Assembly: GCF_006874465.1 (NCBI RefSeq)
Contig: NZ_VIRL01000012.1
Location: 124,001 to 188,000, forward strand
Reading direction: 5' to 3'
DNA: 64,000 bases
Origin: Microbispora bryophytorum
GTDB lineage: Bacteria > Actinomycetota > Actinomycetes > Streptosporangiales > Streptosporangiaceae
Under the pieces are notes generated by a model. The model saw nothing but the letters and a program-made list of their open reading frames with translations, searched no databases and was not told where the DNA came from. This document shows positions 34,379-43,040 of the stretch, in pieces. The translations under genes were made by a program, and so were the position numbers. The number at the start of each line of letters is the position of its first letter. Within the stretch, counting starts at the first letter, position 1.

Positions 34379-35725
34379 TCAGCCCGCGGCCTTCACGGCG
34401 TCGTCGACGAGCTTCTTCCAGCCGTTCGCGTACGGCACCGAGCCGTCGTCGATGGCGGAAACGACCGACTCGATGGCGTTCTTGACCTGGGCGTGCTTGA
34501 CGCCGAGGAAGATCGGCTGGAGCGAGGCGGCCGACTTGGCGAAGATGTCACCGACGGGGGCGTCGTTGAAGTACTCGTTCTTCGCGCCCTGAACCGCCGG
34601 GTCCTGCTGCGCCTGGACGTTGCTCGGCATGTTGCCGGCGTAGTTGAAGACGCTGACCTCGGCGTCCTTACCGGTCAGGTAGTCGAGGACCTGCGCGGCC
34701 TCCTTGGGGTGCTTCGACTGCTTGGGCACGGCGAGCCAGGAGCCACCCCAGTTGCCGCCGCCGCCGGGCACCGCCGCGACGTCCCACTTGCCCTTGAAGT
34801 CCGGTCCGGCGCCGCCGTCGCCGCTCACGGCGCCGAGCATCCACGACGGGCAGCCGAGGGTGGCGAACTGCGACTTCTTCATGCCGGTGTTCCACTCCGG
34901 CGTGAAGTTGCGCAGCTTGGCCGTGAGGCCCTCCTGGCTGATCTTCTGGGCGAAGTCGTAGGCCGTCTTGACCGCCGGGTTCTTGTCGACGATCAGGTTG
35001 TTGTCCTTGTCGAAGTACGTGACGTTGCCGTTCTTGGCGCCCTCCTGCACCAGGACCACGTTGTAGAGCGTGTTGGTGCCGTCGACGAACTTCGTGTTCT
35101 TGATCTTGTCCTGGAACTTGTGGGCGACCTGGACGAAGTCGTCCCAGGTCGGCCAGAGCTTGCTGACCTCGTCGCGGTCGGCGGGCAGGCCGGCCTTCTC
35201 GAACAGGTCACGGCGGTAGCACAGGCTCATGCCGCCGACGTCGGTGCCGAGGCCGAACAGCTTGCCGTCGGCGGTGACGCCGTTCTCCCACTTCCAGGCG
35301 GCGAAGTCGGCCTTGCGGTTCTGCAGGCCGAACTCGCCAAGGTCGGCCCACCACTCGGGGTGCGCCTTGGCCAGACCCATGCCGCCCTCGTCGATGCCGA
35401 CGACGTCGCCGGCGCCCGCGCCGGACTGCAGCCACTGGATCATCTGGGGCCAGTAGACCTGCTCGAACTGATCGGTCAGGTTGTCATACTTGATCTGGAT
35501 GTCCTTGTGCTCGGCGTTCCACTTGTCGACGGCCTCCTTGTAGCCGAAGTTCTTGCCGCCGCCGAACGTCTGGAGCGTGACGGTGACGGGGCCGGCTGCC
35601 GCCGAGGACCCGCCGCCCGCCGCCGTGTCGGGCTTGTCGTCGGACTGGCAGGCGGTGGCGCCAAGAGTCAGCGCCGCCACCGCGGCGACCGCGAGCAGCC
35701 TGCCGCGGCGCGAGTTTGCAATCAT
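34379..35725 (-). CDS. cebE: Cellobiose-binding lipoprotein, CebE
   Basis: 448 residues; extracytoplasmic solute-binding protein of the CUT1 family that delivers sugar to CebFG. The lipoprotein signal ends with LGATAC (Cys26), preceded by SRRGR, and a Gly/Ser/Ala linker follows. Typical segments include VGIDEGGM, LCYRRDLFEKAGLP and PKEAAQVLDYLTG. ATG 35725 has GAGAGG upstream. Two CebR boxes lie 126-259 bp upstream, one just downstream of a likely promoter. Binding specificity is inferred from operon context. Confidence 0.92.
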   Translation of the reverse strand: MIANSRRGRLLAVAAVAALTLGATACQSDDKPDTAAGGGSSAAAGPVTVTLQTFGGGKNFGYKEAVDKWNAEHKDIQIKYDNLTDQFEQVYWPQMIQWLQSGAGAGDVVGIDEGGMGLAKAHPEWWADLGEFGLQNRKADFAAWKWENGVTADGKLFGLGTDVGGMSLCYRRDLFEKAGLPADRDEVSKLWPTWDDFVQVAHKFQDKIKNTKFVDGTNTLYNVVLVQEGAKNGNVTYFDKDNNLIVDKNPAVKTAYDFAQKISQEGLTAKLRNFTPEWNTGMKKSQFATLGCPSWMLGAVSGDGGAGPDFKGKWDVAAVPGGGGNWGGSWLAVPKQSKHPKEAAQVLDYLTGKDAEVSVFNYAGNMPSNVQAQQDPAVQGAKNEYFNDAPVGDIFAKSAASLQPIFLGVKHAQVKNAIESVVSAIDDGSVPYANGWKKLVDDAVKAAG

Positions 35726-35850
35726 TCCGGACCCCTCTCAGGTGGTATCCCGAATCGTTCGTGGGAGGTACATCCCAGGCCGGTCCCCGATCTCACGGCC
35801 CGCGATCGAAGGTTCTGCTCGGTGCTCCCGCATGGTGTGTCAAGAGCTGT

Positions 35851-35864
35851 TGGGAGCGCTCCCA
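35851..35864. promoter_or_regulatory. CebR operator D
   Basis: Perfect TGGGAGCGCTCCCA, 126 bp upstream of the cebE start codon. Confidence 0.88.
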
Positions 35865-35867
35865 CGA

Positions 35868-35897
35868 AGGGTCCTCTATGAGCAACCGGGGCGTCAA
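35868..35897 (-). promoter_or_regulatory. Putative cebE promoter
   Basis: Reverse strand TTGACG (35892-35897), an 18-bp spacer and GACCCT (35868-35873), then 3 bp to CebR operator D. This spacing of -10 to operator is the same as at the E1-alpha promoter. Confidence 0.5.
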
Positions 35898-35970
35898 TAT
35901 GCCGAAACCTAACTGTTACTCCCTGGGTGGTTAGACCTGGTCAAGGGGACATACTAGGACATACCACGCT

Positions 35971-35984
35971 TGGGAGCGCTCCCA
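35971..35984. promoter_or_regulatory. CebR operator E
   Basis: A second perfect TGGGAGCGCTCCCA, 120 bp upstream of operator D. It may be an auxiliary site that allows two bound repressors to act together by looping. Confidence 0.88.
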
Positions 35985-36010
35985 TCACCATATGGGCAGA
36001 AATGAATAGG

Positions 36011-36037
36011 GGGTGCCCCGAACCTGCCGGGGCACCC
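36011..36037. terminator. Hairpin after the sulfatase gene
   Basis: GGGTGCCCCG (36011-36020) and CGGGGCACCC (36028-36037) form a 10-bp stem with a 7-nt loop. On the reverse strand it is followed by a TATTCATTT stretch, 17 bp beyond the sulfatase stop; on the forward strand a CTTTT run follows. Confidence 0.75.
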
Positions 36038-36053
36038 GCCCTTTTCCGCTTCG

Positions 36054-37580
36054 TCACCTCACCCGGTGGTGGGCCGCCGCGTCCGCCCCCAGGGACAGGC
36101 CGCCGCCCAGAAAGATCCCCGGGCCCGAGACGTCCATCAGCCGGCACACCGGTCCGGAGCAGGACCGTAGCAGCGCGAGCCGGGCCGCGAGGGTGGCCGT
36201 CAGGCCCGGCCCGGCCGTCGCCGCGATGTTGTGCAGCTCCGCCGGATCGTCTCGTAGGTCGTAGAGTTGCCGCTCCCCGGTCTCGTACTCCACGTACGCG
36301 TACCGCCCGGTCCGCACCATCGCGTACGTGGGCGGCGAGTGCGGCGAGTAGGAGGGATGGTAGAACTCTGCGAGCACGGCGTCACGCCAGGGGACGTCGT
36401 GTCCGTGCAGGAGCGGGACGAGCGAGCGGCCCTCGGCCGTGGGCGGCACCGTGGCCCCGCCCAGCTCGGCGAACGTGGGCGCGAGGTCGACCGTCGAGGT
36501 GAGCGCGTCGACCACGCCCCCGGCGGGGACCCCCGGCCCGCGCACCACCATCGGCACCCGGATGTCCTCCTCGAAGGGCGTCGTCTTGCCCGGCCGCAAC
36601 CGGTGCTGGCCGAGGTGGAAGCCGTTGTCGGAGGTGAAGAAGATGTAGGTGTCGTTCAGGCGGCCCGCCCGGGTCAGCGCCTCGACCAGGGCGCCCACCA
36701 TGTCGTCGACGCCGAGCATGGCCCGCAGCCGGTCGCGGTGGACGCGGTCGATCCGGCGCGTGTCGGCGGCCGACAGCGGCGTGCGCTCCCTGAGCCAGCG
36801 GGGCTCGGCGGACAGGTCGGCCTGGTCGAACGACGCGGTCCGCGGCGCCTGCTCGCCGGCGAAGGCGGCGGCGTGACGCGGCGCGTGATGCGCGGGCAGG
36901 TGCGGCGCGACCGGGGCGAGATAGAGGAAGAACGGAGACTGCCCGGCCGCGGAACCCGTCGCGAACGCCGCGGCCTTGGCGCTCAGCACGTCTTCCAGGT
37001 AGTCCTCGGGGGCGTCGCCGTACCGCCGTATCGCGCCGTTCTCGTTGAGCGTGTAGCCGTACTCCTGGTAGAGGCGGGTGACCGGGACGTGCCACTCGTC
37101 CCAGCCGGGCGGCACGTAGGTGCGCGGCGCGCCCTCCGGGTAGTTGTTGAGATACTTGCCCATGAGCGCGGTGCGGTAGCCCGCGTCGTGCATCCACGTC
37201 CCGAGGGTGGAGGCCTCCAGCGGCCGGAACTTCGGGAACCCGCCGGTCGGCGACCGGTTGCTCTTCACCTGATGGCTGTGCATGTACTGCGAGCGCAGGA
37301 TGGACGAGCGGGAGGGGCAGCACCAGGGATTGGTGACGAAGAACCGGGACAGCGTGGTGCCCTGGCGCACCAGGAGATTGGTGATGTTGGGGAACCGGCT
37401 CAGATCCGACGCGTCCAGGTCGTCGGTGAGGATCAGTACGATATTGGGCCGATGAGCCGCGAGTCCGGGGGCGGGCTCGGCATGGGAGGCGCCGGTGAGC
37501 CCGAGGCAGAGCAGGAGCGCTGCGGCGAGCCCGGCCCACAGCTTTCTCGGTCGTCGTGGTTGGGGCACGGCAGCAATCAT
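36054..37580 (-). CDS. Secreted sulfatase (arylsulfatase/GlcNAc-6-sulfatase-like)
   Basis: 508 residues. A signal peptide is visible (basic start, hydrophobic 15-30, ASHA/EPA cleavage site). The catalytic signature is CCPSRSSILRSQ, in which Cys87 of CxPSR would be converted to formylglycine; metal-binding LTDDLD and the late FFTSDNGFHLGQH are also present. It would cleave sulfate esters from sugars or aromatic compounds outside the cell. ATG 37580 is chosen because it opens directly onto the signal peptide; the frame is open further upstream to 37703. No sulfatase-maturing enzyme gene is nearby. Confidence 0.9.
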   Translation of the reverse strand: MIAAVPQPRRPRKLWAGLAAALLLCLGLTGASHAEPAPGLAAHRPNIVLILTDDLDASDLSRFPNITNLLVRQGTTLSRFFVTNPWCCPSRSSILRSQYMHSHQVKSNRSPTGGFPKFRPLEASTLGTWMHDAGYRTALMGKYLNNYPEGAPRTYVPPGWDEWHVPVTRLYQEYGYTLNENGAIRRYGDAPEDYLEDVLSAKAAAFATGSAAGQSPFFLYLAPVAPHLPAHHAPRHAAAFAGEQAPRTASFDQADLSAEPRWLRERTPLSAADTRRIDRVHRDRLRAMLGVDDMVGALVEALTRAGRLNDTYIFFTSDNGFHLGQHRLRPGKTTPFEEDIRVPMVVRGPGVPAGGVVDALTSTVDLAPTFAELGGATVPPTAEGRSLVPLLHGHDVPWRDAVLAEFYHPSYSPHSPPTYAMVRTGRYAYVEYETGERQLYDLRDDPAELHNIAATAGPGLTATLAARLALLRSCSGPVCRLMDVSGPGIFLGGGLSLGADAAAHHRVR

Positions 37581-37793
37581 TGCCACACGCTCGCCTGGGG
37601 AAACGTACGCCCTGTGATCGCGTGACCGCACCGTGTCCATCACATGGACGACTCTGGTGAATCCTCTGCCGTAGCCGGTCACCTCGGCCGTCATACCTCC
37701 CATACCGGCGTGACGTCCGGAAAAGGTCTCTTCGAGGGCTGTTCACCGGGTGTTCCCGCCGCTGTCGTGTCCGGTGGCTAGCGTGAGCGCGTC

Positions 37794-38825
37794 GTGAACG
37801 TTTCTTTACGGGGCGTGGAGAACGAGGGACGGCGCCACGCCGCCGAGCAGGGGCAGGCCGTCGCATGGGTGGAGTCCCCCCTGCAGCTGCTGTGCGTCGT
37901 CGAGGCGCACCACGCGGGGCTCCTCGGACCCGTCACCACGGTGGTGCCGCGCGCCGGGCTGCCGGCCCTGCGGCTGACCCGCCGCGAGCTCGAGCGGCTC
38001 GGCCTGCCCGAGGGGCTGGAGTTCGCCGAGCCGGCCGAGCGGGTGCCCCGGCCGGGCCGGACGTGGGCGGTGGGCGACGCCTTCTCCGGGCGCGTCCAGC
38101 TCGCCCTCGTCACGGCCCTTTCCGGCCGCACGGTGCTGGTGGACGACGGGCTGGCCACGATCCGCCTGCTTGAGCTGCTGGTCGCACGGCGTCCGCTGCT
38201 GCGCGCCCGCGGGGCCCCGGGCGTCGTCCGCAAGGTGCTCGCCGCGGCCGCCGGTTTCCGCCTGCGCACCCGCAGGCCCACCGTGTTCACCGCGCTCCCG
38301 GTGCCCGCCGGCCTCGCCGAGGCGGTGGAGGGCACGGGCGCGCGGCTCGTCCGGCACGACTTCGCCTGGCTGCGCGCCCAGCCCGCCGTCCGGCCGCCGC
38401 AGGAGCGCACCGTCGTGCTCGGCACCTCGCTCGTACGCAACGGGCTCATCCACCGCGACCGCTACCTGCGCTGGCTGGAGCGGATCGACGAGCCCGTCGC
38501 GTACTTCCCCCACCGGCGGGAGGACCCCGAAGACCTCGACCGGGTGCGCCGGATCGCCGGGCTGACCGTGTACGACGCCGGGGCGCCCGCCGAGATGACG
38601 CTGCGCGACCTGCGGCCGGACCAGCGGGTGCTGAGCCTGCCGTCCACCGCGGTGACCTCGCTGCGCGTCCTGCTGTCGGCCCGGGGCGTACGGGTGGAGG
38701 CCGTGGACGTGCCGGAGGACTGGTGGACGGCTTCGGCCGTCCCGTCGCTGCGCTCCCACCTCCAGCTCTTCGCGCACGAACCGCATCAGCCCCACACGCA
38801 CGATCCCGGAAAGGTCGCTCCTTGA
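37794..38825 (+). CDS. Sialyl/KDN-polymer-type glycosyltransferase (GT52/polysialyltransferase-like)
   Basis: 343 residues. Features reminiscent of bacterial sialyltransferases are the N-terminal VESPLQLLCVVEA, VDDGLATI, YFPHRREDPEDL and LSLPSTAVTSL. These match the donor-binding segments of the CMP-sugar-using GT52/polysialyltransferase fold. It is therefore likely to extend a nonulosonic-acid-containing wall polymer, in line with the CMP-nonulosonate genes at 49-53 kb. GTG 37794 lies about 210 bp from the divergent sulfatase start. Precise linkage and acceptor are unknown. Confidence 0.68.
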   Translation: MNVSLRGVENEGRRHAAEQGQAVAWVESPLQLLCVVEAHHAGLLGPVTTVVPRAGLPALRLTRRELERLGLPEGLEFAEPAERVPRPGRTWAVGDAFSGRVQLALVTALSGRTVLVDDGLATIRLLELLVARRPLLRARGAPGVVRKVLAAAAGFRLRTRRPTVFTALPVPAGLAEAVEGTGARLVRHDFAWLRAQPAVRPPQERTVVLGTSLVRNGLIHRDRYLRWLERIDEPVAYFPHRREDPEDLDRVRRIAGLTVYDAGAPAEMTLRDLRPDQRVLSLPSTAVTSLRVLLSARGVRVEAVDVPEDWWTASAVPSLRSHLQLFAHEPHQPHTHDPGKVAP

Positions 38826-40057
38826 CCCGTCTGCTCGCCGTGGCCGACTCCGACTCTTATCTCAAGTGGGCCGCGGGCCTGCTCGACGCGACTCCGGAGG
38901 ACTGGGTCACGGACCTGGCCGTCGTCCGCACTCCCATCACCCCGTCCGCGGCGCAGATCGCCGCGGCGGTGAGCGGCACCCGCGCGCAGGGCGAGGGGCT
39001 TCCCCCGGTGCTGGCGGCGCGGCAGCTGCGCCGGGCCGCCGAACGGTTCCGGCCCGACGCCGTGCTGCTGGCCTGCACCGGGCCGGTGGTGGACGCGCTG
39101 GCGGCGGAGACGCTGGCCGGGCTGCGGCCCCGGCCGGTGCTGATGTCGGGGCTGCCCGGCATCTCGGTGCCCGCGACGGAGAAGGCCTGGCTGTTCCGCA
39201 GCGGCTGCGACCTGTTCGTCGTGCACAGCGGCCGGGAGGTCGCCGAGTTCTCCGAGATCGGCGCGAGGCTCGGCGGGGGAGGGGCGGTGGCGCTGGCCCG
39301 CCTGCCCTACCTCGACCTGCTGGCCCGCGAACCGGCCGCGCACGGCGCGGGGGGCGCGGGGGGCGTACGCGACCGCGTCGTGTTCGCCACCCAGGCCAAG
39401 GTGCCCAGGCGGCGCGAGGAGCGGGAGCGGATCCTGCTCGCGCTGGCCGACCTCGGGCGGGCCCGGCCCGACCTCGACGTGGTGGTCAAGCTGCGGGCCC
39501 GCGACGACGAGCGGCAGACGCACAACGAACGTCACCACTACGAACGGCTGTGGACCGCGATGGAGGCCGAGGGCCGGGTGCCCGCGGGCGCCGTGCGCTT
39601 CGCCGCCGGGCCGATGCACGAACATCTGAGTCGCGCCGCCGGTTTCGTCACGGTCAGTTCGACGGCCGCGCTCGAGGCGATCGCCGGGAACGTGCCGCTA
39701 CTCGTGCTGTCCGACTTCGGGGTCAGCGCGGAGATGATCAACCTGGTGTTCGAGGGCAGCGGCTGCCTGGGCACGCTCGACGACCTGGCCAAGGCGGACT
39801 TCCAGGTCCCCGCCGAGGAGTGGTGCCGGGCCAACTACTTCCACGACTCCTCGGCCAGCGACTGGACCGGCCGCGTCGCCGCGCTGGTCGCCGCGGCTCG
39901 CGCGGGGACGCTGGAGCCGGCCCGCTCGCTCCTCGACGGTCCCGAGCACGCGGCCGCCCGGCGCCGCGCCCGGCTGCGCCTGGAGGTGCCGCCCAAGGTC
40001 CTGCGGTACGGCTACCGTGCCAAGCGCCGGATGCGCCGCTATCTCAAGGCGTTCTAA
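38822..40057 (+). CDS. Putative glycosyltransferase (DUF6716-like)
   Basis: 411 residues, with a TTG start at 38822 overlapping the upstream stop (TTGA) and GAAAGG before it. The N-terminus reads RLLAVADSDSYLKWAA and the C-terminal half has FAAGPMHEHLSRAAGFVTVSSTAALEAIAGNVPLLVLSDFGVS, a GT-B-like nucleotide-sugar domain pattern (GPMHEHL, SSTAALEA). It is co-transcribed with the preceding sialyltransferase-like gene and likely builds the same polymer. The basic C-terminus (RAKRRMRRYLKAF) could contact the membrane. Confidence 0.65.
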   Translation: MTRLLAVADSDSYLKWAAGLLDATPEDWVTDLAVVRTPITPSAAQIAAAVSGTRAQGEGLPPVLAARQLRRAAERFRPDAVLLACTGPVVDALAAETLAGLRPRPVLMSGLPGISVPATEKAWLFRSGCDLFVVHSGREVAEFSEIGARLGGGGAVALARLPYLDLLAREPAAHGAGGAGGVRDRVVFATQAKVPRRREERERILLALADLGRARPDLDVVVKLRARDDERQTHNERHHYERLWTAMEAEGRVPAGAVRFAAGPMHEHLSRAAGFVTVSSTAALEAIAGNVPLLVLSDFGVSAEMINLVFEGSGCLGTLDDLAKADFQVPAEEWCRANYFHDSSASDWTGRVAALVAAARAGTLEPARSLLDGPEHAAARRRARLRLEVPPKVLRYGYRAKRRMRRYLKAF

Positions 40058-40480
40058 AGGCGTTCTAGACGACGCCGGCGGCGCTCCGCCTGACCTGCAA
40101 CCGCCGGTCGTTCGGCGCCCTTCTGGCGCACCACCCTGGCCGACGCCGCCGAAAGTGGCACGCGTCGTCAACATATTGGCACTCAGGCATCACGACATCC
40201 CACCGCCGCAATGCGATCGTCGCACCGCGACTCACCATTTCGGGGAGGGGGTGTCTGATGCGTATCCGTCGAATCATCGACTGGGCCTGACCGCTACGGC
40301 GGACGCGTGGAACCGCCGGACTGTCCCCGGCACGGGCTCGGTGACGTGTCACGGTTGGCCAGGCGTCGGCACGGCCGCCCTTGAAGGGGCGTCGATGAAC
40401 CCGGCCTGAATCAGGGCCCTCAGTGGATCGGCGGAGGCAGCTGCGGCCGCCGATCCACTGTGCTTTCCGAGAGGAGTGGA
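40058..40480. other. 423-bp intergenic region
   Basis: No convincing gene. At its left end the 11-bp sequence AAGGCGTTCTA is repeated in tandem across the stop of the upstream gene. At its right end is a 14-bp inverted repeat (listed separately). The middle is irregular and slightly poorer in GC. It marks the change from polymer genes to an unrelated block. Confidence 0.5.
40421..40460. repeat. 14-bp inverted repeat before the MFS gene
   Basis: CAGTGGATCGGCGG (40421-40434) and its perfect complement CCGCCGATCCACTG (40447-40460) flank a 12-nt loop that itself contains GCAGCTGC. It ends 20 bp before the MFS start, so it may be an operator or a leader hairpin; there is no U-tract. Confidence 0.75.
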
Positions 40481-41719
40481 ATGGCCGTCGGTGCTCGTCG
40501 GGCTTCGCACGGGGATGTCTTCGGAACCGGGGAGTTCACGGCGTTGTGGTGCACGGTGGCGCTGTCGCGCGGCGGCAGCCAGCTGGCGCGGGTGGCCCTG
40601 GCCGTGCTCGCCTTCCAGCGCACCGGGTCGCCGGCCGTCACCGCGCTGGTCTACGCGCTGACCCTGCTTCCGGCGATCGTCGGGGGGTCGCTCCTGGGTA
40701 GGCTCGCCGACCGCTTTCCGCACCGCGACCTCCTGGTCGTGTGCGCATGGTCGCGGGCCGGCCTGGTCGCGCTGATCGCCGTACCCGGGATCCCGCTGCC
40801 CGTGCTCTGCGGCCTGGTCTTCGTCGTCCAGGTGATCGAATCTCCCGCCAAGGCGGCGCAGATGGCCCTGCTCCCCGAGATCCTCACGGGCGAGACCTAC
40901 TCACTGGGCGTGGCGGCGGTCACCCTGACAACGCAGATCGTCACCCTTGTCGCGTTCCCTCTCGGGGGAGTGCTGGTGGGGCTGCTCGGGCCGAACTGCA
41001 CCCTGATGCTCACCGCCGCCGCCTTCGCGGCGATGGCGCCGGTCACGAGGTTCGGCCTCCGTCATCGGCCGGCGACCAGCCCCTCCGGTCCCGGCGAGAC
41101 GGGGTCACCCGGCCGTCGGGGGGGAGGTCGGCTCATTCTGGGCAGCCCTCCGCTGCGCAGCCTGCTGGCGCTCGCGCTGCTCGCCGGCTTCTACGTGATC
41201 CCCGAGGTGCTGGCGGCGCCGTACGCCGCCGAGCTGGGGCGGGGCACGACGGCGGTGGGGTTGCTCATGGCCGCCATGCCGGTGGGCAACGTGGTGGGAG
41301 TCTTCCTGCTGACCCGGTTCGTCCCGGCCGGCGTGCGACTGCGCTGGCTGGGGCCGCTCGCCGTCGTCTCCGCGCTTCCTCTGGTCTTCTCCGCGATGCT
41401 CCCCGGCTTCGTCCCCTCGCTGCTGCTGTGGGGTCTCGTGGGCCTCCTGAGCGCCTATCAGGTGACCGCCAACACCGAGTTCACCAGGATCGCGCCGCGG
41501 GAGCGGCGTGGTGAGGCGCTGGGTATGGCGTCGTCACTGCTGGTGGCGGGTCAGGGGGCGGGAATGCTCCTCGGCGGCCTGCTCGCCGACGGTGTGGGGG
41601 TCTCGTCCACCCTCGCGATCGCCGGGGTGGCGGGCTGCCTCGCGGGGATCCCCCCGGCCCTGGGCTGGCGCCGTGCCCGGCAGGAGCTCCTGGGTGAGAT
41701 GTACGCGCCGGGGGGATGA
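40481..41719 (+). CDS. MFS transporter
   Basis: 412 residues with about 12 hydrophobic segments. The loop 2-3 motif GRLADRFPHRDLL near 75-90 and APRERRGEALGMASSL are typical of the major facilitator family in the proton-coupled exporter branch. ATG 40481 is preferred to upstream codons because GAGAGGAG lies just before it. Its last 186 bp overlap the 3-prime part of the opposite-strand AraC gene. Substrate unknown; the divergent layout with no biosynthetic neighbour fits a drug exporter or general efflux. Confidence 0.85.
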   Translation: MAVGARRASHGDVFGTGEFTALWCTVALSRGGSQLARVALAVLAFQRTGSPAVTALVYALTLLPAIVGGSLLGRLADRFPHRDLLVVCAWSRAGLVALIAVPGIPLPVLCGLVFVVQVIESPAKAAQMALLPEILTGETYSLGVAAVTLTTQIVTLVAFPLGGVLVGLLGPNCTLMLTAAAFAAMAPVTRFGLRHRPATSPSGPGETGSPGRRGGGRLILGSPPLRSLLALALLAGFYVIPEVLAAPYAAELGRGTTAVGLLMAAMPVGNVVGVFLLTRFVPAGVRLRWLGPLAVVSALPLVFSAMLPGFVPSLLLWGLVGLLSAYQVTANTEFTRIAPRERRGEALGMASSLLVAGQGAGMLLGGLLADGVGVSSTLAIAGVAGCLAGIPPALGWRRARQELLGEMYAPGG

Positions 41720-42727
41720 CGGGAGACGCCGGGTCGCCCGGAGCCCGGCCGCCTCCCCTTCGCCGGCGGCGGCGTACCGCAGCCGATAGTCAAGCGGGCT
41801 CTGACCGTAGGCGGCGCGGAAGGCGCGGACGAACGTGGCGGTGTCGGAGAAACCCCAGCGGGACGCCGTGGCGTGGATGGGCCGCCCGGCGAGCGATGGA
41901 TCGGACAGGTCGCGGCGGCAGCGCTCCAGCCGCTGGGCGCGGATCGACGCGGCGACGGTCGTCTCCTGAGACTCGAACAACCGGTGCAACGTACGCAGGG
42001 AGATGTTGTGGGCGGCGGCGATCGTCGCAGGAGAGAGCCGTGGATCGGCGAGGTGCCGCTGGATGTGCTCTTGGACGGACAGCAGCAGGGTCCGGCCGCG
42101 CGCTTCGGGAGGCACGGCCGCTCCCGCCTGGATGCGGTGGGCGAGCAGCGCGGTGACCAGGTCCATGAGCACGGCGCCGAGCCGGACGGCGTCGGCCGTC
42201 GCGTACGACGCCGCGTCGGTGGCCAGGGTGGTGAGGAGGCTCCCCAGCAACCCGCCGAAGTGCCCGCGCGCGGACAAGGACGTGGCCGTGAGCCGTTCGG
42301 CCTGATGCCGCGGGAACGGGAGCAAGGTGCCGGGGAAGACCATCAGGAGCCCACGCGCGGGCTCACGCTCGCCCGTCACCCATCGGCAGGGCCGGGAGGT
42401 GTGACACAGCACCAGCTCGGACGGCCGCAGCTCCGCAACCCTCTGGTCCTGCGCCACGATGGTCCGCCCGCTGAGGCCGAGCATGAGTTGGAACAGTTCC
42501 GGGTCGGACCGGCGGATCATCCGCGGGGTGCGGAACCCCTCGCAGCCGGAGACCATATGCGAGGAGACCTGGATCGCGCCCAGGTCCGTCGCCGCGATGC
42601 TGCCGGTGAACCGCACGGGGTCGTCGCAGGCGGCCCTCACCGGCGCCACCATCCGCGATATGTGGTCGAGCCAGCCGCGGAACCGCTCGTCCGGGGGCAG
42701 ATCGTCGGTGCTCATCACCACGTCCAC
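41534..42727 (-). CDS. AraC-family transcriptional regulator with long antisense C-terminal tail
   Basis: 397 residues. Residues 1-200 form the AraC ligand-binding-like domain found in NitR/OxyR-type activators (FQLMLGLSGRTIVAQDQR, SARGHFGG), and the AraC helix-turn-helix pair follows at about 225-320 (LSPATIAAAHNISLRTLHRLF, ATASRWGFSDTATFVRAFRAAYGQSPLDYR). Family members usually end there; this one runs on for about 75 Arg/Pro-rich residues that lie opposite the MFS coding region. GTG 42727 has GAGGGGG upstream. It may control the convergent MFS gene. Confidence 0.85.
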   Translation of the reverse strand: MDVVMSTDDLPPDERFRGWLDHISRMVAPVRAACDDPVRFTGSIAATDLGAIQVSSHMVSGCEGFRTPRMIRRSDPELFQLMLGLSGRTIVAQDQRVAELRPSELVLCHTSRPCRWVTGEREPARGLLMVFPGTLLPFPRHQAERLTATSLSARGHFGGLLGSLLTTLATDAASYATADAVRLGAVLMDLVTALLAHRIQAGAAVPPEARGRTLLLSVQEHIQRHLADPRLSPATIAAAHNISLRTLHRLFESQETTVAASIRAQRLERCRRDLSDPSLAGRPIHATASRWGFSDTATFVRAFRAAYGQSPLDYRLRYAAAGEGEAAGLRATRRLPSSPRRVHLTQELLPGTAPAQGRGDPREAARHPGDREGGRDPHTVGEQAAEEHSRPLTRHQQ

Positions 42728-43040
42728 CGGAGTAGCCCCCTCGAAGATCCACGCACCTCGCAGGGCGCCGGCGTCACCCGCGACGCGGCGAACCTGATCC
42801 GTCCGGCCGAGACGTTACGAGGAGGGAACCGTGGAGGCGCCATGGAGGCGACAGGGCCGCGGCCTGGTTCGAGTCCGGCGAAGCATGCCCGTCTGACGCC
42901 GGGCGGGTTCCTCTTTGACCTGGCCGAACGCGGCCGATGCGCCATGGGCGCCGCGGCGACAGCGAAAATCGGCAGGAACCGGCAGAATCAACCGGCAGGT
43001 AGCTAAATCCTGAAAAGTGACCTCATGAGGACTGGTCCGC
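42728..43040. other. Divergent intergenic region between AraC and SARP regulators
   Basis: 313 bp. A 21-codon frame at 42831-42896 has a strong GAGGAGGG four bases upstream, and an overlapping 54-codon frame starts at 42842; neither is convincing as a gene, though either could be a leader peptide. GGCAG occurs three times at 42971, 42981 and 42994. I see no clear promoter. Confidence 0.4.

Larger units (their letters stand above)
35726..36053. other. cebE control region and sulfatase gene end
   Basis: No gene in this 328-bp stretch. It holds two CebR boxes 120 bp apart centre to centre, a promoter for cebE, and a terminator-like hairpin for the sulfatase gene. The central part (35865-35970) is notably less GC-rich. 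Confidence 0.75.

Noticed and set aside
35971-35984. Operator E as an operator of the sulfatase
   Set aside because: The sulfatase gene ends, not starts, near it, so the box belongs to the cebE region.
37581-37703. N-terminal extension of the sulfatase
   Set aside because: It would bury the signal peptide; ATG 37580 opens right at the signal.
42842-43006. A 54-codon frame before the SARP gene
   Set aside because: Weak codon bias, no ribosome-binding site at its own start and no family; it lies in a regulator spacer.
41873-43006. Forward frame of 377 codons
   Set aside because: It is the complement of the AraC gene.
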